The notes: generated by a model from the letters alone, not told the origin. A stretch of 64,000 nt of DNA from VRUE01 sp035712345 (GCA_035712345.1 DASTAY010000035.1:62001-126000); one strand, 5' to 3'; counted from the stretch's first letter, positions 49,047 to 57,384 are shown. A program made the numbers and translations.

Positions 49047-50269
49047 GGGGGGAGAGCGCGACCGCGCCGGCCCCGGCGGGCCAGAGCAAGGAGGGCTCCG
49101 GGCTGCTCAACCGCGACTCGCTGCGCCGGCTCGTCCAGGGCGACCTCGCATCGGCCCGCGTCGTGCTCGGCCTGGTCGTGATCTGGATCATCTTCCAGTC
49201 GCAGAACGACCGCTTCCTCTCGGCTGAGAACCTGACCAACCTGATGCTGCAGATCACGGCGACCGGGCTGATCTCGGTCGGCGTTGTCTACGTCCTGCTG
49301 CTCGGCGAGATCGATCTCTCGGTCGGCGCGGTCAGCGGCCTCGCCGCGGCGGTGATGGCCGTGCTCAACATCCAGCACGGCTGGAGCCCCTACCTCGCGA
49401 TCGTTGCTGCGGTGGTCGTCGGCCTGGCGATCGGCGTATTGCAGGGCTCTCTGTTCAGCCGCTTCGTCGTGCCCTCGTTCGTCGTCACCCTCGCCGGCCT
49501 GCTCGCCTGGCAGGGAGCATTGCTGCAGGTCCTTGGCCAGACCGGGTCGCTCAACATCACCGACCCGAAAATCACCGGCCTCGCCAACACCTTCTACTCG
49601 GACGCGGTCGGTTGGGTCTTCTGCGCGATCGTCGTCGCCGCCTACGCCGCCGTCGTCTTCGTCGGCCATAAACGGCGCCTGGCGGCGGGGCTCGCGGCGG
49701 AGAGCATGCAGGGGCTCGTCCTGCGGGTGGTCCTCGTCGCCGTGGTCGCGATCGTCGCCGTCGCGATCCTCAACTCCGATCGTGGCGTGCCGCTGGCGGT
49801 GCTGATCCTGCTCGCCTTCGTCGTCGGCATGGAGTACGTGGTCAAGCGGACCCGCTTCGGTCGCCACGTCTACGCCGTCGGCGGCAGCGCCGAGGCGGCG
49901 CGCCGCGCCGGGATCCGCGTCAACGGCGTGCGCGTCGCGGTCTTCGGCATCGCCGGCACGATGGCCGCGATCGGCGGGATCATGGCCGCCTCGCGCCTGC
50001 TCGCGGTCAACCAGAACTCGGGTGGCAGCGAACTGCTGCTGCTCGCGATCGCCGGGCCGGTGATCGCCGGCACCAGCCTCTTCGGCGGCCGCGGCTCGGT
50101 CTGGACGGCCCTGCTCGGCGCTCTTGTGATCGGCTCGATCTCAAACGGCATGGACCTGCTCGCGCTCTCCTCGGCGGTCAAGTTCATGGTCACCGGCGGG
50201 GTGCTCCTGCTCGCCGTGCTGGTCGACGCGATCGCCCGCCAGCAGCGCCAGGCCGCCGGTCGGGTGTAG
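49043..50269 (+). CDS. sugar ABC transporter permease (XylH-like)
   Basis: A 408-residue membrane permease with about ten helices. Motifs of the BPD_transp_2 family: VGVVYVLLLGEIDLSVGAVS, GSLFSRFVVPSFVVTLAGLL, RTRFGRHVYAVGGSAEAARR, AGIRVNGVRV and GTSLFGGRGSVWTALLGALV. It forms the channel of the importer with the preceding two genes. The ATG overlaps the ATPase stop. Confidence 0.92.
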   Translation: MRGESATAPAPAGQSKEGSGLLNRDSLRRLVQGDLASARVVLGLVVIWIIFQSQNDRFLSAENLTNLMLQITATGLISVGVVYVLLLGEIDLSVGAVSGLAAAVMAVLNIQHGWSPYLAIVAAVVVGLAIGVLQGSLFSRFVVPSFVVTLAGLLAWQGALLQVLGQTGSLNITDPKITGLANTFYSDAVGWVFCAIVVAAYAAVVFVGHKRRLAAGLAAESMQGLVLRVVLVAVVAIVAVAILNSDRGVPLAVLILLAFVVGMEYVVKRTRFGRHVYAVGGSAEAARRAGIRVNGVRVAVFGIAGTMAAIGGIMAASRLLAVNQNSGGSELLLLAIAGPVIAGTSLFGGRGSVWTALLGALVIGSISNGMDLLALSSAVKFMVTGGVLLLAVLVDAIARQQRQAAGRV

Positions 50270-50299
50270 ACAACAGATCGACACTCGGACCAGATGTGC

Positions 50300-50305
50300 T
50301 ACGGT
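50300..50305 (+). promoter_or_regulatory. -10 hexamer TACGGT of the toxin-antitoxin pair
   Basis: TACGGT is followed by seven bases and the ATG of the antitoxin, without a Shine-Dalgarno sequence; a leaderless message is likely. Confidence 0.4.
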
Positions 50306-50312
50306 GACGCAC

Positions 50313-50594
50313 ATGGACTCGGTCGGTGTGCGAGAGCTGCGTCAAAACCTGTCCCGTTACCTGGCAGAGGTGAAGGAAGGTGGCGCCTTTCGAGTCACCG
50401 AGCGAGGGCGCGAGGTGGCCAGGCTCGTGCCGTCCGGTCCGGTGAGCTCGCCGATAGCCCGGCTTGTCGCCGAGCGGGGCGCGACGATGCCGACCGTAGA
50501 CCTGCTCGAGCTGGCCAAGGTCGCGCCGCGGAAGCCCGCGGGAGGACCATCGAGTCTCGAACTGCTCGATGCGGAGCGAGAAGAGCGGCTATAG
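50313..50594 (+). CDS. Phd/YefM-family antitoxin
   Basis: A 93-residue antitoxin. DSVGVRELRQNLSRYLAEVK and GGAFRVTERGREVARLVPSG form the DNA-binding Phd/YefM fold; the C-terminal half (SSLELLDAEREERL) is the flexible toxin-binding tail. It neutralises the PIN-domain nuclease encoded next and probably represses the pair's promoter. ATG 50313 is preferred over GTG 50304 on the -10 spacing. Confidence 0.87.
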   Translation: MDSVGVRELRQNLSRYLAEVKEGGAFRVTERGREVARLVPSGPVSSPIARLVAERGATMPTVDLLELAKVAPRKPAGGPSSLELLDAEREERL

Positions 50595-50989
50595 CTTCTC
50601 GCAGCGCATATCTCGATAGTTCCGCTTATGTCAAGGCGGTGCTGCGCGAGTCGGGTGAGGCCGCCCTTTTGACGGAGCTGGCGAATTGGGATGGATACGT
50701 GTCGAGCGCGCTGCTTGCGGTCGAGTCGATTCGGGCCTGCGCTCGCCGAAGCTCCGCGGACGCGCTCGAGGCCCGCAGATGGCTGGAGGGCGTTTCGCTG
50801 TTGCCGATGGACGATCTGATTTTGGACATAGCTTCCGAACTGGCGCCGACGAGGCTGCGAAGCCTCGACGCGCTTCACCTTGCAACGGCCCTGAGCGTTC
50901 GCGACGAGATCGGCCTGTTCGTCAGCTATGACGATCGACTTGCCGAAGCTGCCGACGACCAGGGCCTGACGGTCGCCCAGCCCGCCTGA
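50591..50989 (+). CDS. PIN-domain (VapC-like) toxin, start codon unclear
   Basis: The frame encodes a complete PIN domain of about 130 residues: YLDSSAYVKAVLRESGE (first Asp), SSALLAVESIRACAR (Glu), LRSLDALHLATALSV (Asp) and FVSYDDRLAEAADDQGL (Asp), the four acidic residues of the nuclease. No ATG, GTG or TTG lies close to the domain start; the frame is open further upstream without a good initiator. An ATA at 50591 is the only near-start codon. The ATG at 50569, overlapping the antitoxin end, is in another frame and stops at 50617. Either an unusual start, a frameshift or an inactivated toxin. Confidence 0.72.
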   Translation: MASRSAYLDSSAYVKAVLRESGEAALLTELANWDGYVSSALLAVESIRACARRSSADALEARRWLEGVSLLPMDDLILDIASELAPTRLRSLDALHLATALSVRDEIGLFVSYDDRLAEAADDQGLTVAQPA

Positions 50990-50995
50990 CGGCGC

Positions 50996-51955
50996 TCAGC
51001 GGTCGACCAGCAGCGAGGCGCCGATCGCGCCGCCGAGGTCGCCGAGCGAGGCGACGCGCACCGCCGGTGGGCGCTCGTCGACGAAGAGGTGCTTGCCCAT
51101 CTCCGCGCTCAGCGCGTCCATGTAGCGGTCGCCGAAGCGGATGCCGAGGCCGCCGCCGATGATCACCGCTTCGGGGTCGAGCAGGTTCACCGCCGAGGCG
51201 ATGCCGGTGCCGAGGGCCTCGATCGCGCGGTCGATCAACTTCCTCGCCAGCTCGTCGCCGTGGTCGATCGCGCGCTCCCAGATACCGCTGGTCAGGCGCG
51301 GTTTGCCGTGCTTCTCCATCAGCTTGAAGAGGTCGGTCTTGCGCCCCTCTTTCTGCGCCCGCCGCGCCTCCGCTTCCATCGCCGCGCGACCGGCGTAGGC
51401 CTCCATGCAGCCCTTGCGACCGCAGGGGCACTTGGCCCCGCCGCGCTTGACGACCATGTGGCCGATCTCGCCGGCCGCACCGCGGCCGAGCCAGGGCCTG
51501 CCGTCGAGGACGAGGCCGCCGCCGACCCCGGTCCCCCAGAAGACCCCGATCAGGCTCTGGAACTCTCGCCCGGCGCCGAGATGGAACTCCGCTTCGGTCG
51601 CGACCTGGACGTCGTTGCCGACCCGCACCGGAGTGCCCAGCGCCGCTGACAGCGTCTCGCCGAGCGGGAAGCCGCCTTCCCAGCCCGGCAGGTTGCGGGC
51701 AGTGGAGACGACGCCGGTCCTCTCGTCGGCGTCGCCGGGCGAGCCGACGCCGACTCCGCGCAGCTCCTCCGGCTCGACCCCTGCCCCCGAGGCGGCTTCG
51801 CGCAGCGCCTCCTCCATCGCCCGCGCGACATCCGCCGGGCCGCCGGAGGTGGGCGTCGCCCGGCGGGCTTCGCCGCTCACCTCTCCGGCTGGATCGACGA
51901 TCGCCGTCTGGATCTTGGTCCCGCCGAGGTCGATGCCGCCGCGCAGATCGCTCAT
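50996..51955 (-). CDS. ROK-family sugar kinase (glucokinase-like)
   Basis: A 319-residue ROK protein without a DNA-binding domain, so a kinase. ATP site: GGIDLGGTKIQTAIVDPAGE. Sugar site and catalytic Asp: VRVGNDVQVATEAEFHLGAG. Zinc-binding motif: CPCGRKGCMEAYAGRAAME, preceded by GEIGHMVV with the His ligand. It most likely phosphorylates glucose. It lies near the sugar ABC transporter but on the other strand. Its start abuts copy 2 of the 61-bp repeat, which contributes GGGGGAA upstream of the ATG. Confidence 0.9.
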   Translation of the reverse strand: MSDLRGGIDLGGTKIQTAIVDPAGEVSGEARRATPTSGGPADVARAMEEALREAASGAGVEPEELRGVGVGSPGDADERTGVVSTARNLPGWEGGFPLGETLSAALGTPVRVGNDVQVATEAEFHLGAGREFQSLIGVFWGTGVGGGLVLDGRPWLGRGAAGEIGHMVVKRGGAKCPCGRKGCMEAYAGRAAMEAEARRAQKEGRKTDLFKLMEKHGKPRLTSGIWERAIDHGDELARKLIDRAIEALGTGIASAVNLLDPEAVIIGGGLGIRFGDRYMDALSAEMGKHLFVDERPPAVRVASLGDLGGAIGASLLVDR

Positions 51956-51962
51956 CGTGAAC

Positions 51963-52023
51963 GTTCCCCCGTCGCTCCCGGCGCGAGGAGCCGGACATGC
52001 CCGCTTGGTCGCTCCGCGCTCAC
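51963..52023 (-). repeat. 61-bp dispersed repeat, copy 2 (upstream of the ROK kinase)
   Basis: Same 61 bases as 12237-12297 with seven substitutions and no gaps. Oriented the same way relative to the following minus-strand gene, it supplies the sequence directly before the start codon. Here it lies between two divergently read genes. Confidence 0.8.
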
Positions 52024-52035
52024 AACCGTCAGTCT

Positions 52036-52626
52036 ATGCAGCGGATGAACGGCGGCTGGCGAGTGTGGTGGCGGAAGCGACGGTGGTATGAGCGCAACCG
52101 GCGACCGCTGCGGCGCTGGCGGCTCGCCCGCCATGCCGCCCGTGGCGGCTTCTTCATCCGCCCGCCGGTCGAGGGCGAGCTGCTCGAGGCGCTCGACGAG
52201 GGCCGCCTGCGGATCGGCGAGGGAACGCTGCTCGAGCCGGGCTGCTGGTTGACGCTTGCGCCCGAGGCGAGGATCGAGATCGGGGCGGGCTGCTTCCTCA
52301 ACCGCAACACGATGCTGGCCGCGTACGAGTCGATCGAGATCGGCGCGCACACGATGTTCGCCAACGGCTGCTTCGTAGGCGACGCCGAGCACCGCTTCGA
52401 CGACCCCGAGGAGCCGATCACCTGGCAGGGCTTCACCAGCAAGGGCCCGGTCAGGATCGGCGCCAACTGCTGGTTCGGCGTCAACTGCGCGGTGACCAGC
52501 GGCGTGACGATCGGCGAGCGTTGCGTGATCGGCGCAAATTCCGTCGTCACCACGGACATCCCGCCGGGATCGATCGCCGCGGGCTCCCCGGCGCGGGTGA
52601 TCCGCGCGATCGAGTTTCAGCGCTGA
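52036..52626 (+). CDS. left-handed beta-helix acyltransferase (hexapeptide repeat)
   Basis: A 196-residue protein. A basic, Trp- and Arg-rich N-terminus (WRVWWRKRRWYERNRRPLRR) is followed by hexapeptide repeats: IGEGTLLEPGCWLTLAPEAR, IEIGAGCFLNRNTMLAAYES, IEIGAHTMFANGCFVGDAEH and VRIGANCWFGVNCAVTSGVT, ending AAGSPARVIRAIEF. Such enzymes form trimers and transfer acetyl groups to sugars or antibiotics; the active His lies in DAEHRF. The acceptor is unknown. ATG 52036 lies just beyond the repeat copy. Confidence 0.85.
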   Translation: MQRMNGGWRVWWRKRRWYERNRRPLRRWRLARHAARGGFFIRPPVEGELLEALDEGRLRIGEGTLLEPGCWLTLAPEARIEIGAGCFLNRNTMLAAYESIEIGAHTMFANGCFVGDAEHRFDDPEEPITWQGFTSKGPVRIGANCWFGVNCAVTSGVTIGERCVIGANSVVTTDIPPGSIAAGSPARVIRAIEFQR

Positions 52627-52666
52627 GCTGCGCGCGAAATGTCACAGAAGCGCCACCGATCGTGCC

Positions 52667-52672
52667 TATAAT
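52667..52672 (+). promoter_or_regulatory. -10 hexamer TATAAT of the pan operon
   Basis: A perfect TATAAT lies 38 bases before the panC ATG. The -35 is weak (ACAGAA 17 bases upstream, or TGTCAC further off). It is the only consensus -10 I noticed in this part of the window. Confidence 0.5.
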
Positions 52673-52710
52673 CCAGTCGAGGCCGTGACCCGACCGGGCA
52701 TGGACCGCCA

Positions 52711-53598
52711 ATGAACCTCGTAGCCACCGAGCCTTCTCATGCAGCAGCAGGCGTGAAGTTCGTCCGCGCCAAGGACGAGCTGCGTCCGATCCTTGCCGCC
52801 GCGCGGGCGGAGGGTCGCTCGATCGGCCTGGTCCCGACGATGGGCTGCCTGCACGACGGGCACGTCTCGTTGCTGCGCGCCGCCCGCGCCGAGTGCGACC
52901 TGGTCGTGATGAGCCTCTTCGTCAACCCGGCCCAGTTCGGGCCGGGCGAGGACCTCGACCGCTACCCGCGCGACGAGGAGCGCGACGGCGAGCTGGCCGC
53001 TGCGGCCGGCGTCGACCTGATCTACGCGCCGGCGGTCGGGGAGGTCTACCCGGACGGCTTCGCGACGACGGTCGAAGTCGGGGGGGTGACCGAGGTTCTC
53101 TGCGGCGACCCGACCCGGCGCGGCCCCGGGCACTTCCGCGGCGTCACCACGGTCGTCGCCAAGCTCTTCAACACGGTTCAGCCCGACGTCGCCTACTTCG
53201 GCCGCAAGGACGCCCAGCAGGTCGCGGCGATCCGCCGCATGGTCCGCGACCTCGACATCCCCGTGCGGATCGAGGCGCTGCCGATCGTGCGCGAGCCCGA
53301 TGGCCTGGCGATGAGCTCGCGCAACGCCTACCTCGACGCCGCGGATCGCGAGCGTGCGACGGCGCTCTCGCGGGCGCTGGGCGAGGTCGAGCGGATCGCG
53401 CGCGAGGACTCGCTGGCCGCCGGCCTGCAGGCCGGGCGCCGCGTCCTCGACGAAGCGGGGATCGAGCCCGAGTACCTGGAGGCCCGCGATCCGGAGAGCT
53501 TGCAGGAGCTGGCCGAGCTGAATAGCCCGGCCCTGGTCGCACTCGCCGCGCAGGTCGGCGGCGCGCGATTGATCGACAACGTCTTGATACAGCCGTGA
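52711..53598 (+). CDS. panC: pantothenate synthetase PanC
   Basis: A 295-residue ATP-dependent ligase joining pantoate and beta-alanine. VPTMGCLHDGHVSLLRAARA is the HIGH-like motif (HDGH), MSLFVNPAQFGPGEDLDRYP the pantoate site, DVAYFGRKDAQQVAAIRRMV the conserved FGxKDxQQ segment, and LAMSSRNAYLDAADRERAT the KMSKS-like loop (MSSRN). It starts the order panC-panD-panB, so all three dedicated steps of pantothenate synthesis except ketopantoate reductase are here. Confidence 0.97.
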   Translation: MNLVATEPSHAAAGVKFVRAKDELRPILAAARAEGRSIGLVPTMGCLHDGHVSLLRAARAECDLVVMSLFVNPAQFGPGEDLDRYPRDEERDGELAAAAGVDLIYAPAVGEVYPDGFATTVEVGGVTEVLCGDPTRRGPGHFRGVTTVVAKLFNTVQPDVAYFGRKDAQQVAAIRRMVRDLDIPVRIEALPIVREPDGLAMSSRNAYLDAADRERATALSRALGEVERIAREDSLAAGLQAGRRVLDEAGIEPEYLEARDPESLQELAELNSPALVALAAQVGGARLIDNVLIQP

Positions 53599-53626
53599 AG
53601 GCTCGAACCCAAGGGGAGAACTCGTA

Positions 53627-54022
53627 ATGCAGAGGCAGATGCTCAAGTCCAAGATCCACCGGGCCACGGTGACCGACTGCGACGTCGATTACATCGGCAG
53701 CATCACGGTCGACACCGAGTTGATGGCGCAGGCCGACCTGATCACCAACGAGCAGGTCCACGTCTGGGACATCGACAACGGCGCCCGCTTCGTCACCTAC
53801 GTGATCGACGGCGAGCCCGGCTCGGGCACGATGCAGGTCAACGGCGCCGCGGCTCACCTGACCGAGCCCGGCCACAAGATCATCGTCGCCTCTTTCGGCG
53901 CCTACGACGAGCACGACCTGGAGAGCTACGCCCCGGTGGTCGTCCACGTCGACGACGACAACGCGACGGTTGCCGTCGACAGCCACCCGGAGGTGCTGCT
54001 CTCACCGGAGGTTGTCCTATGA
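53627..54022 (+). CDS. panD: aspartate 1-decarboxylase PanD (zymogen)
   Basis: A 131-residue pyruvoyl enzyme producing beta-alanine. MLKSKIHRATVTDCDVDYIG is followed by Ser25, and cleavage at Gly24-Ser25 gives the pyruvoyl group. INGAAAHL-type residues appear as VNGAAAHLTEPGHKIIVAS. AAGGGGAGAA precedes the ATG. It overlaps panB by 4 bases. Confidence 0.97.
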   Translation: MQRQMLKSKIHRATVTDCDVDYIGSITVDTELMAQADLITNEQVHVWDIDNGARFVTYVIDGEPGSGTMQVNGAAAHLTEPGHKIIVASFGAYDEHDLESYAPVVVHVDDDNATVAVDSHPEVLLSPEVVL

Positions 54023-54924
54023 GCGCCGCGCGCAAGCCCGTCAACCTGCCGCGCCTGGCCGAGATGAAGGCCGCGGGGGAACCGATCGTCATGGTCACCG
54101 CCTACGACTACCCCTCGGCGCGGGTCGCCGAGGAGGCCGGCGTCGATCTCGTCCTCGTCGGCGACACGGCGGCGATGGTCGTGCTCGGCTACCCCGGCAC
54201 CGAGCCGGTCTCGATGGAGGAGATGATCATCCTCGGCAAGGCCGTCCGCCGCGGCACCGAGACCGCGCTGATGGTCGGCGACATGCCGATGGGCAGCTAC
54301 GAGGCGAGCAACGAGCTCGCCGTGCAGAGCGCCCAGCGCCTGGTCAAGGAGACCGGTTGCCAGGTCGTCAAGCTCGAGGCCGGGGGGACCTCGGTCGAGC
54401 GCGCCCGGGCGATCGTGCGCGCCGGCATCCCGGTGATGGGCCACGTCGGCCTCACTCCGCAGACGGCGACCGCCCTGGGCGGCTACAAGACGCAGGGCAA
54501 GACCGCCCAGGGAGCCATCCAGCTGCTGGAGGACGCCCTGGCGCTGCAGTCGGTCGGGTGCTTCGCCGTCGTCTTCGAGGCGGTCCCGGCGGCGATCGCA
54601 GAGACCCTCGCCGAGCGGCTCGAGATCCCGGCGATCGGGATCGGCGCCGGCCCGGCGACCGCCGGCCAGGTGCTCGTCTACCACGACCTGCTCGGGATCA
54701 CCACCGGCCGTGCGCCCAAATTCGTCAAGCGCTACGCCGAGATCCATGCGGCGATGGTCGCGGGGGTCGGCAGCTACGTGGAGGAGGTGCGCTCGCACCG
54801 TTTCCCCGCGGCCGAGCACGTCTACTCGATCGAGCCGACCGAGTTGGCCGAGTTTCAGCACTACCTGGAGCAGAAGGATGGGGTCGGCTCGCGCGCGTCT
54901 TGGGCCTGGGAGCCGTTGCCCTGA
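54019..54924 (+). CDS. panB: 3-methyl-2-oxobutanoate hydroxymethyltransferase PanB
   Basis: A 301-residue TIM-barrel enzyme making ketopantoate with methylene-tetrahydrofolate. Motifs: MVTAYDYPSARVAEEAGVDL, VLVGDTAAMVVLGYPGTEPV, LMVGDMPMGSYEASNELAVQ, VKLEAGG, MGHVGLTPQTATALGGYKTQ and IGIGAGPATAGQVLVYHDLL. The C-terminus is longer than usual, ending QHYLEQKDGVGSRASWAWEP. It is followed by a long inverted-repeat element before the next gene. Confidence 0.97.
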   Translation: MSAARKPVNLPRLAEMKAAGEPIVMVTAYDYPSARVAEEAGVDLVLVGDTAAMVVLGYPGTEPVSMEEMIILGKAVRRGTETALMVGDMPMGSYEASNELAVQSAQRLVKETGCQVVKLEAGGTSVERARAIVRAGIPVMGHVGLTPQTATALGGYKTQGKTAQGAIQLLEDALALQSVGCFAVVFEAVPAAIAETLAERLEIPAIGIGAGPATAGQVLVYHDLLGITTGRAPKFVKRYAEIHAAMVAGVGSYVEEVRSHRFPAAEHVYSIEPTELAEFQHYLEQKDGVGSRASWAWEPLP

Positions 54925-54940
54925 GGCAGTCCTGCCCGGA

Positions 54941-55047
54941 GCGATCCCGGCAGGGGTTTCACTTAACTTTTTCGAAGGCTTGGGTTGCGGCTGACGCCCG
55001 GGCAGTCGACGAAAAAGTACAAGACGTTTCACCCCTGCCGGGATCGC
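54941..55047. repeat. 107-nt double-stem element downstream of panB
   Basis: Outer arms GCGATCCCGGCAGGGGT (54941-54957) and its exact complement (55031-55047) enclose inner arms ACTTTTTCG (54966-54974) and CGAAAAAGT (55010-55018), with an asymmetric internal loop (8 and 12 nt) and a 35-nt apical loop. The plan, and the TTTTTCG/CGAAAAA inner stem, match the 124-nt elements at 41449 and 63146, although other sequence is not shared. Confidence 0.75.
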
Positions 55048-55064
55048 CCTCACGCACGGTTAGC

Positions 55065-55757
55065 ATGGCCTCGATGACAGCTGAGGAGCGGCGCGAGCAG
55101 TTGGTTGAGCTTTATAAAGAGGTGCAGGGCTGCACCAAATGTCCGCTGTACGAGACGCGGACGAAAGCGGTGTTCGGGGCGGGGGACGCCGATGCCGAGG
55201 TGATGTTCGTCGGCGAGGCGCCGGGAGCCGAAGAGGACCGGCAGGGGCTGCCCTTCGTCGGTCGCGCCGGCCAGCTGCTGAACCAGATGCTGGCGGAGAT
55301 CGGGCTCTCGCGCGAGGACGTGTTCATCGCCAACGTGCTGAAGAGCCGCCCGCCCGGCAACCGCGACCCGCAGCCGGGGGAGATCGAGGCCTGTAGGCCC
55401 TACCTCTTCGAGCAGGTGCGGCTGATCGAGCCGCGCGTCGTCTGCACCCTGGGCAACTTCGCGACCAAGCTGCTGAGCGGCAACCCCGCGGGGATAACCC
55501 GCGTGCGCGGGACGCCTCAGGTGCACGAGCTCGGCGGCCGCACTGTCTTCCTGCTGCCGCTCTTCCACCCGGCCGCGGCGCTGCGCACCCCGGCGGTGAA
55601 GGAGCAGCTGCGGGGGGATCTCGACCTGCTGCCGAAGCTGCTCGCGGGGCCGTCGCCGGGAGGGTCGGCGCCCGAGGAGGAGCTCGTCGAGGAGCTCGAG
55701 CAGACGCCCGCCGAGTCGCCGCAGCCCTCGGCCGACCAGCTCGACTTCTTCGGTTGA
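55065..55757 (+). CDS. type 4 (4Fe-4S) uracil-DNA glycosylase
   Basis: A 230-residue family 4/5-like UDG removing uracil from DNA. Iron-sulfur cysteines: CTKCPLYETR, IEACRPYLFEQ and PRVVCTLGNFA. Uracil pocket motif 1 is FVGEAPGAEEDRQGLPFVGR (GEAPG) and motif 2 LPLFHPAAALR (HPAA). A Glu-rich, likely disordered tail follows. ATG 55065 or 55074. The stop overlaps the TTG of tsaE. Confidence 0.92.
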   Translation: MASMTAEERREQLVELYKEVQGCTKCPLYETRTKAVFGAGDADAEVMFVGEAPGAEEDRQGLPFVGRAGQLLNQMLAEIGLSREDVFIANVLKSRPPGNRDPQPGEIEACRPYLFEQVRLIEPRVVCTLGNFATKLLSGNPAGITRVRGTPQVHELGGRTVFLLPLFHPAAALRTPAVKEQLRGDLDLLPKLLAGPSPGGSAPEEELVEELEQTPAESPQPSADQLDFFG

Positions 55758-56194
55758 GCGTCGTGGAGTCGGTCGAGAGCGCCTCAGCGGTGGAGACCGA
55801 AGCCGTCGGAGCGAAGATCGCGGCCGGGCTCGCGCCGGGCGACGTAGTCCTCGTCAGCGGCGAGCTCGGCGCCGGCAAGACGACGTTGATCCGCGGCGCC
55901 TGCCGGGCGCTTGGCGTGGCGGGACCGGTCACCTCGCCCACCTTCACGATCGGCCAGCGCTACAGCGGCCGCCTGCCCGTTTCCCACCTCGACCTCTACC
56001 GCCTTGGCGGCCTCGAGGGCGAGGACCCGGCGCTGCTCGACGACTACCTCGACGGCGCCACGGTCGGCTTCGTCGAGTGGCCGGCGATCGCGGCGCCGCA
56101 GCTCGCCGGCCGTCGCGTCCTGACGGTCCGCATCGCCCACCGGGACGCCGACGGCCGGCGAATCGAGTGGGACGCCGCATCGCCCCACGGATAG
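55754..56194 (+). CDS. tsaE: tRNA t6A biosynthesis ATPase TsaE
   Basis: A 146-residue ATPase supporting threonylcarbamoyladenosine formation at tRNA position 37. Walker A: VSGELGAGKTTLIRGACRAL; VTSPTFTIGQRYSGRLPVSH with the switch-like T-S-P-T-F; HLDLYRLGGLEGEDPALLDD; and VGFVEWPAIA. A TTG at 55754 overlaps the UDG stop; GTG 55763 is an alternative start. The other t6A genes follow after a small secreted-protein gene. Confidence 0.95.
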   Translation: MSVVESVESASAVETEAVGAKIAAGLAPGDVVLVSGELGAGKTTLIRGACRALGVAGPVTSPTFTIGQRYSGRLPVSHLDLYRLGGLEGEDPALLDDYLDGATVGFVEWPAIAAPQLAGRRVLTVRIAHRDADGRRIEWDAASPHG

Positions 56195-56264
56195 GCGTGT
56201 TTCGGAGGAGGGTGGCGCTGTGTAGCATCGCCCGCGTACGCAAACCGAAGGAGGAGCTCGCCAT

Positions 56265-56669
56265 ATGAAGGGACCGAAGACGCTGGCGGCGATCGCGTTG
56301 GGCATCGCACTGTTGGCAAGCGCCGCTCCCACTTCGGCGAAGAGCGGCGCCGCGTTCACGCACTACGTCGCCTGCGGCCTCTCCCAGAACGCCAAACCCG
56401 CGCACATCTGCCAGAAGAGCCGTAAGAAGGGCGCCTTCTTCCGCAGCAACGACGCCGACGTCTTCTACTCGATCTGCGTCAAGTTCCCCGGCAAAAAAAA
56501 TCTTTGCAGGCCGAAACAGGAAGCCAAACAGGGCACGCTCTACGTCAACAAGATCACCTCCAACATCCCCGGCAAGCATCGGGTGAGCTGGTTCGTCGCG
56601 GGCAAGCGTGTCGGCCTGTTCAACTTCTTCGTCCCCGAGCGCAGCCATAAGTCCGGACACGGCAAGTAG
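56265..56669 (+). CDS. small secreted basic protein, unknown function
   Basis: A 134-residue exported protein with signal peptide (TLAAIALGIALLASAAPTSA, cleavage about residue 25). The mature part is basic with four cysteines (YVACGLSQNAKPAHICQKSR; FYSICVKFPGKKNLCRPKQE), suggesting two disulfides, and a beta-rich C-terminus (HRVSWFVAGKRVGLFNFFV). AAGGAGGAG precedes the ATG. It is inserted between tsaE and tsaB and its end overlaps the tsaB frame. No family recognised. Confidence 0.75.
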   Translation: MKGPKTLAAIALGIALLASAAPTSAKSGAAFTHYVACGLSQNAKPAHICQKSRKKGAFFRSNDADVFYSICVKFPGKKNLCRPKQEAKQGTLYVNKITSNIPGKHRVSWFVAGKRVGLFNFFVPERSHKSGHGK

Positions 56670-57384
56670 CCCGCGGCCGGCGGTCATCGGCTTCGACACC
56701 GCCACCGGCGACACCGCCGTCGCCGCCCGGCGCGGCGACGCGGTTCTCCACGAAGCGCTGCTCGGCCTCTCCGAGAAGGGAGGGCCGCAGCACACGACGG
56801 CGCTCTTGGCGGAGGTCGAGCGCGCCGTCGAGGCCGCCGGCGGTTGGCCTGCGATCGGGCGAATAGCGGTCGGGGTCGGTCCCGGCTCGTTCACCGGGTT
56901 GCGCGTCGGGATCGCCACGGCGAAGGCCCTGGGGCTGAGCCGCGGCCTGCCGCTGAGTGGCGTCGGCACGCTCGACGCGCTGGCACGCGGCCTCGCCGAG
57001 GCGGCGGGGGAGCGGGCCCGCCTGGTCGTTCTCGATGCGCGGCGGGGCGAGGTGGCCGCCGCGCTCTACGGGGTGGGCGGGGAACCGGTCTGGGGGCCCG
57101 AGCTGAGCCTGCCCGAGGACCTCGCCGAGCGCCTCGGTGCGCTGAGCGAGCCGGTCCTGTGCGGTGGATCGGGCGCGGTACGATTTCGGCAGCAGTTGAC
57201 GAGTGGTGCGGTCGTGATCCCGGACGATGCCGACCCTGTGCACCGCGTCGCCGCGCGGCACATCTGCGCTCTCGCGGCGGCCGGGCGGGGCGAGGACGAG
57301 CCCGGGACGGTCGCCCCGATCTACCTGAGGCCCCCCGATGCGAAACGGTGGCGTGAGCGAGACTCTCTCCAAGCAGCAGAGTGA
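56608..57384 (+). CDS. tsaB: tRNA t6A biosynthesis protein TsaB
   Basis: An ASKHA-fold partner of TsaD. AVIGFDTATGDTAVAARRGD is the usual start, with GPQHTTALLAEVERAVEAAG, IAVGVGPGSFTGLRVGIATA (signature) and VVLDARRGEVAAALYG. The natural start would be near residue 26 of this frame, but no ATG, GTG or TTG lies there. The nearest is GTG 56608, which adds about 25 residues and overlaps the preceding gene by 62 bases. The end overlaps rimI by 47 bases. Confidence 0.9.
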   Translation: MSACSTSSSPSAAISPDTASSPRPAVIGFDTATGDTAVAARRGDAVLHEALLGLSEKGGPQHTTALLAEVERAVEAAGGWPAIGRIAVGVGPGSFTGLRVGIATAKALGLSRGLPLSGVGTLDALARGLAEAAGERARLVVLDARRGEVAAALYGVGGEPVWGPELSLPEDLAERLGALSEPVLCGGSGAVRFRQQLTSGAVVIPDDADPVHRVAARHICALAAAGRGEDEPGTVAPIYLRPPDAKRWRERDSLQAAE

